Below are positions 5,181 to 5,185 of a stretch of DNA of 5,185 bases, one piece after another. Source of the DNA: Candidatus Altarchaeales archaeon (GTDB lineage Archaea > Altiarchaeota > Altiarchaeia > IMC4 > QMZM01); assembly GCA_003663175.1 (NCBI GenBank), contig QMZM01000071.1, positions 1 through 5,185 on the forward strand. The letters run 5' to 3'. The notes under the pieces are model-generated. The model saw nothing but the letters and a program-made list of their open reading frames with translations. It ran no database searches and had not been told where the DNA came from. Position 1 is the stretch's first letter, and each line of letters starts with the position of its first letter. Position numbers and translations under genes: made by a program.

Positions 5181-5185
5181 CTCCA

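Overview
The window looks like part of an archaeal chromosome. It carries an archaeal/eukaryotic-type ribosomal protein (eL15), a tRNA gene with no encoded CCA, TATA-like promoter boxes, three co-directional genes matching the euryarchaeal arvABC set, and AT-rich DNA that prefers AGA/AGG arginine codons. I cannot place it further. The arv set points to Euryarchaeota or a close relative. The cysteine-rich 'DCGG' surface module in the last gene is a style I associate with several archaeal groups, including DPANN and Altiarchaeota-like lineages.

Left half (1-2718, minus strand, read right to left): one compact operon, arvA (Ras/Era-like small GTPase) - arvB (DUF2073) - arvC (zinc ribbon, DUF2072) - purB (adenylosuccinate lyase). 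The gaps are 3 nt, 1 nt and a 4-nt ATGA overlap, so translation is probably coupled throughout. purB runs off the left edge without a stop. ArvA, B and C are known from a haloarchaeal study as a system in which the GTPase drives extracellular vesicle formation. Its link here to a purine-synthesis enzyme is unexplained.

Centre (2719-3720): a 79-bp divergent promoter region separates arvA from rpl15e on the plus strand. Downstream of rpl15e is a 244-bp non-coding stretch with four hairpins. The last two have unrelated stem sequences but are each followed by the same roughly 19-25 nt tail. The second tail ends 4 nt before a clean tRNA-Asn(GUU) gene. This is the least explained part of the window.

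Right part (3721-5185, plus strand): a promoter region with several TATA-like boxes, then a 424-residue type I membrane protein. It has a signal peptide, a large beta-rich ectodomain with glycosylation sequons, an eight-cysteine module, one transmembrane helix and a charged coiled-coil tail in the cytoplasm. Its function is unknown. A TATA-like box near the right edge may belong to the next gene.
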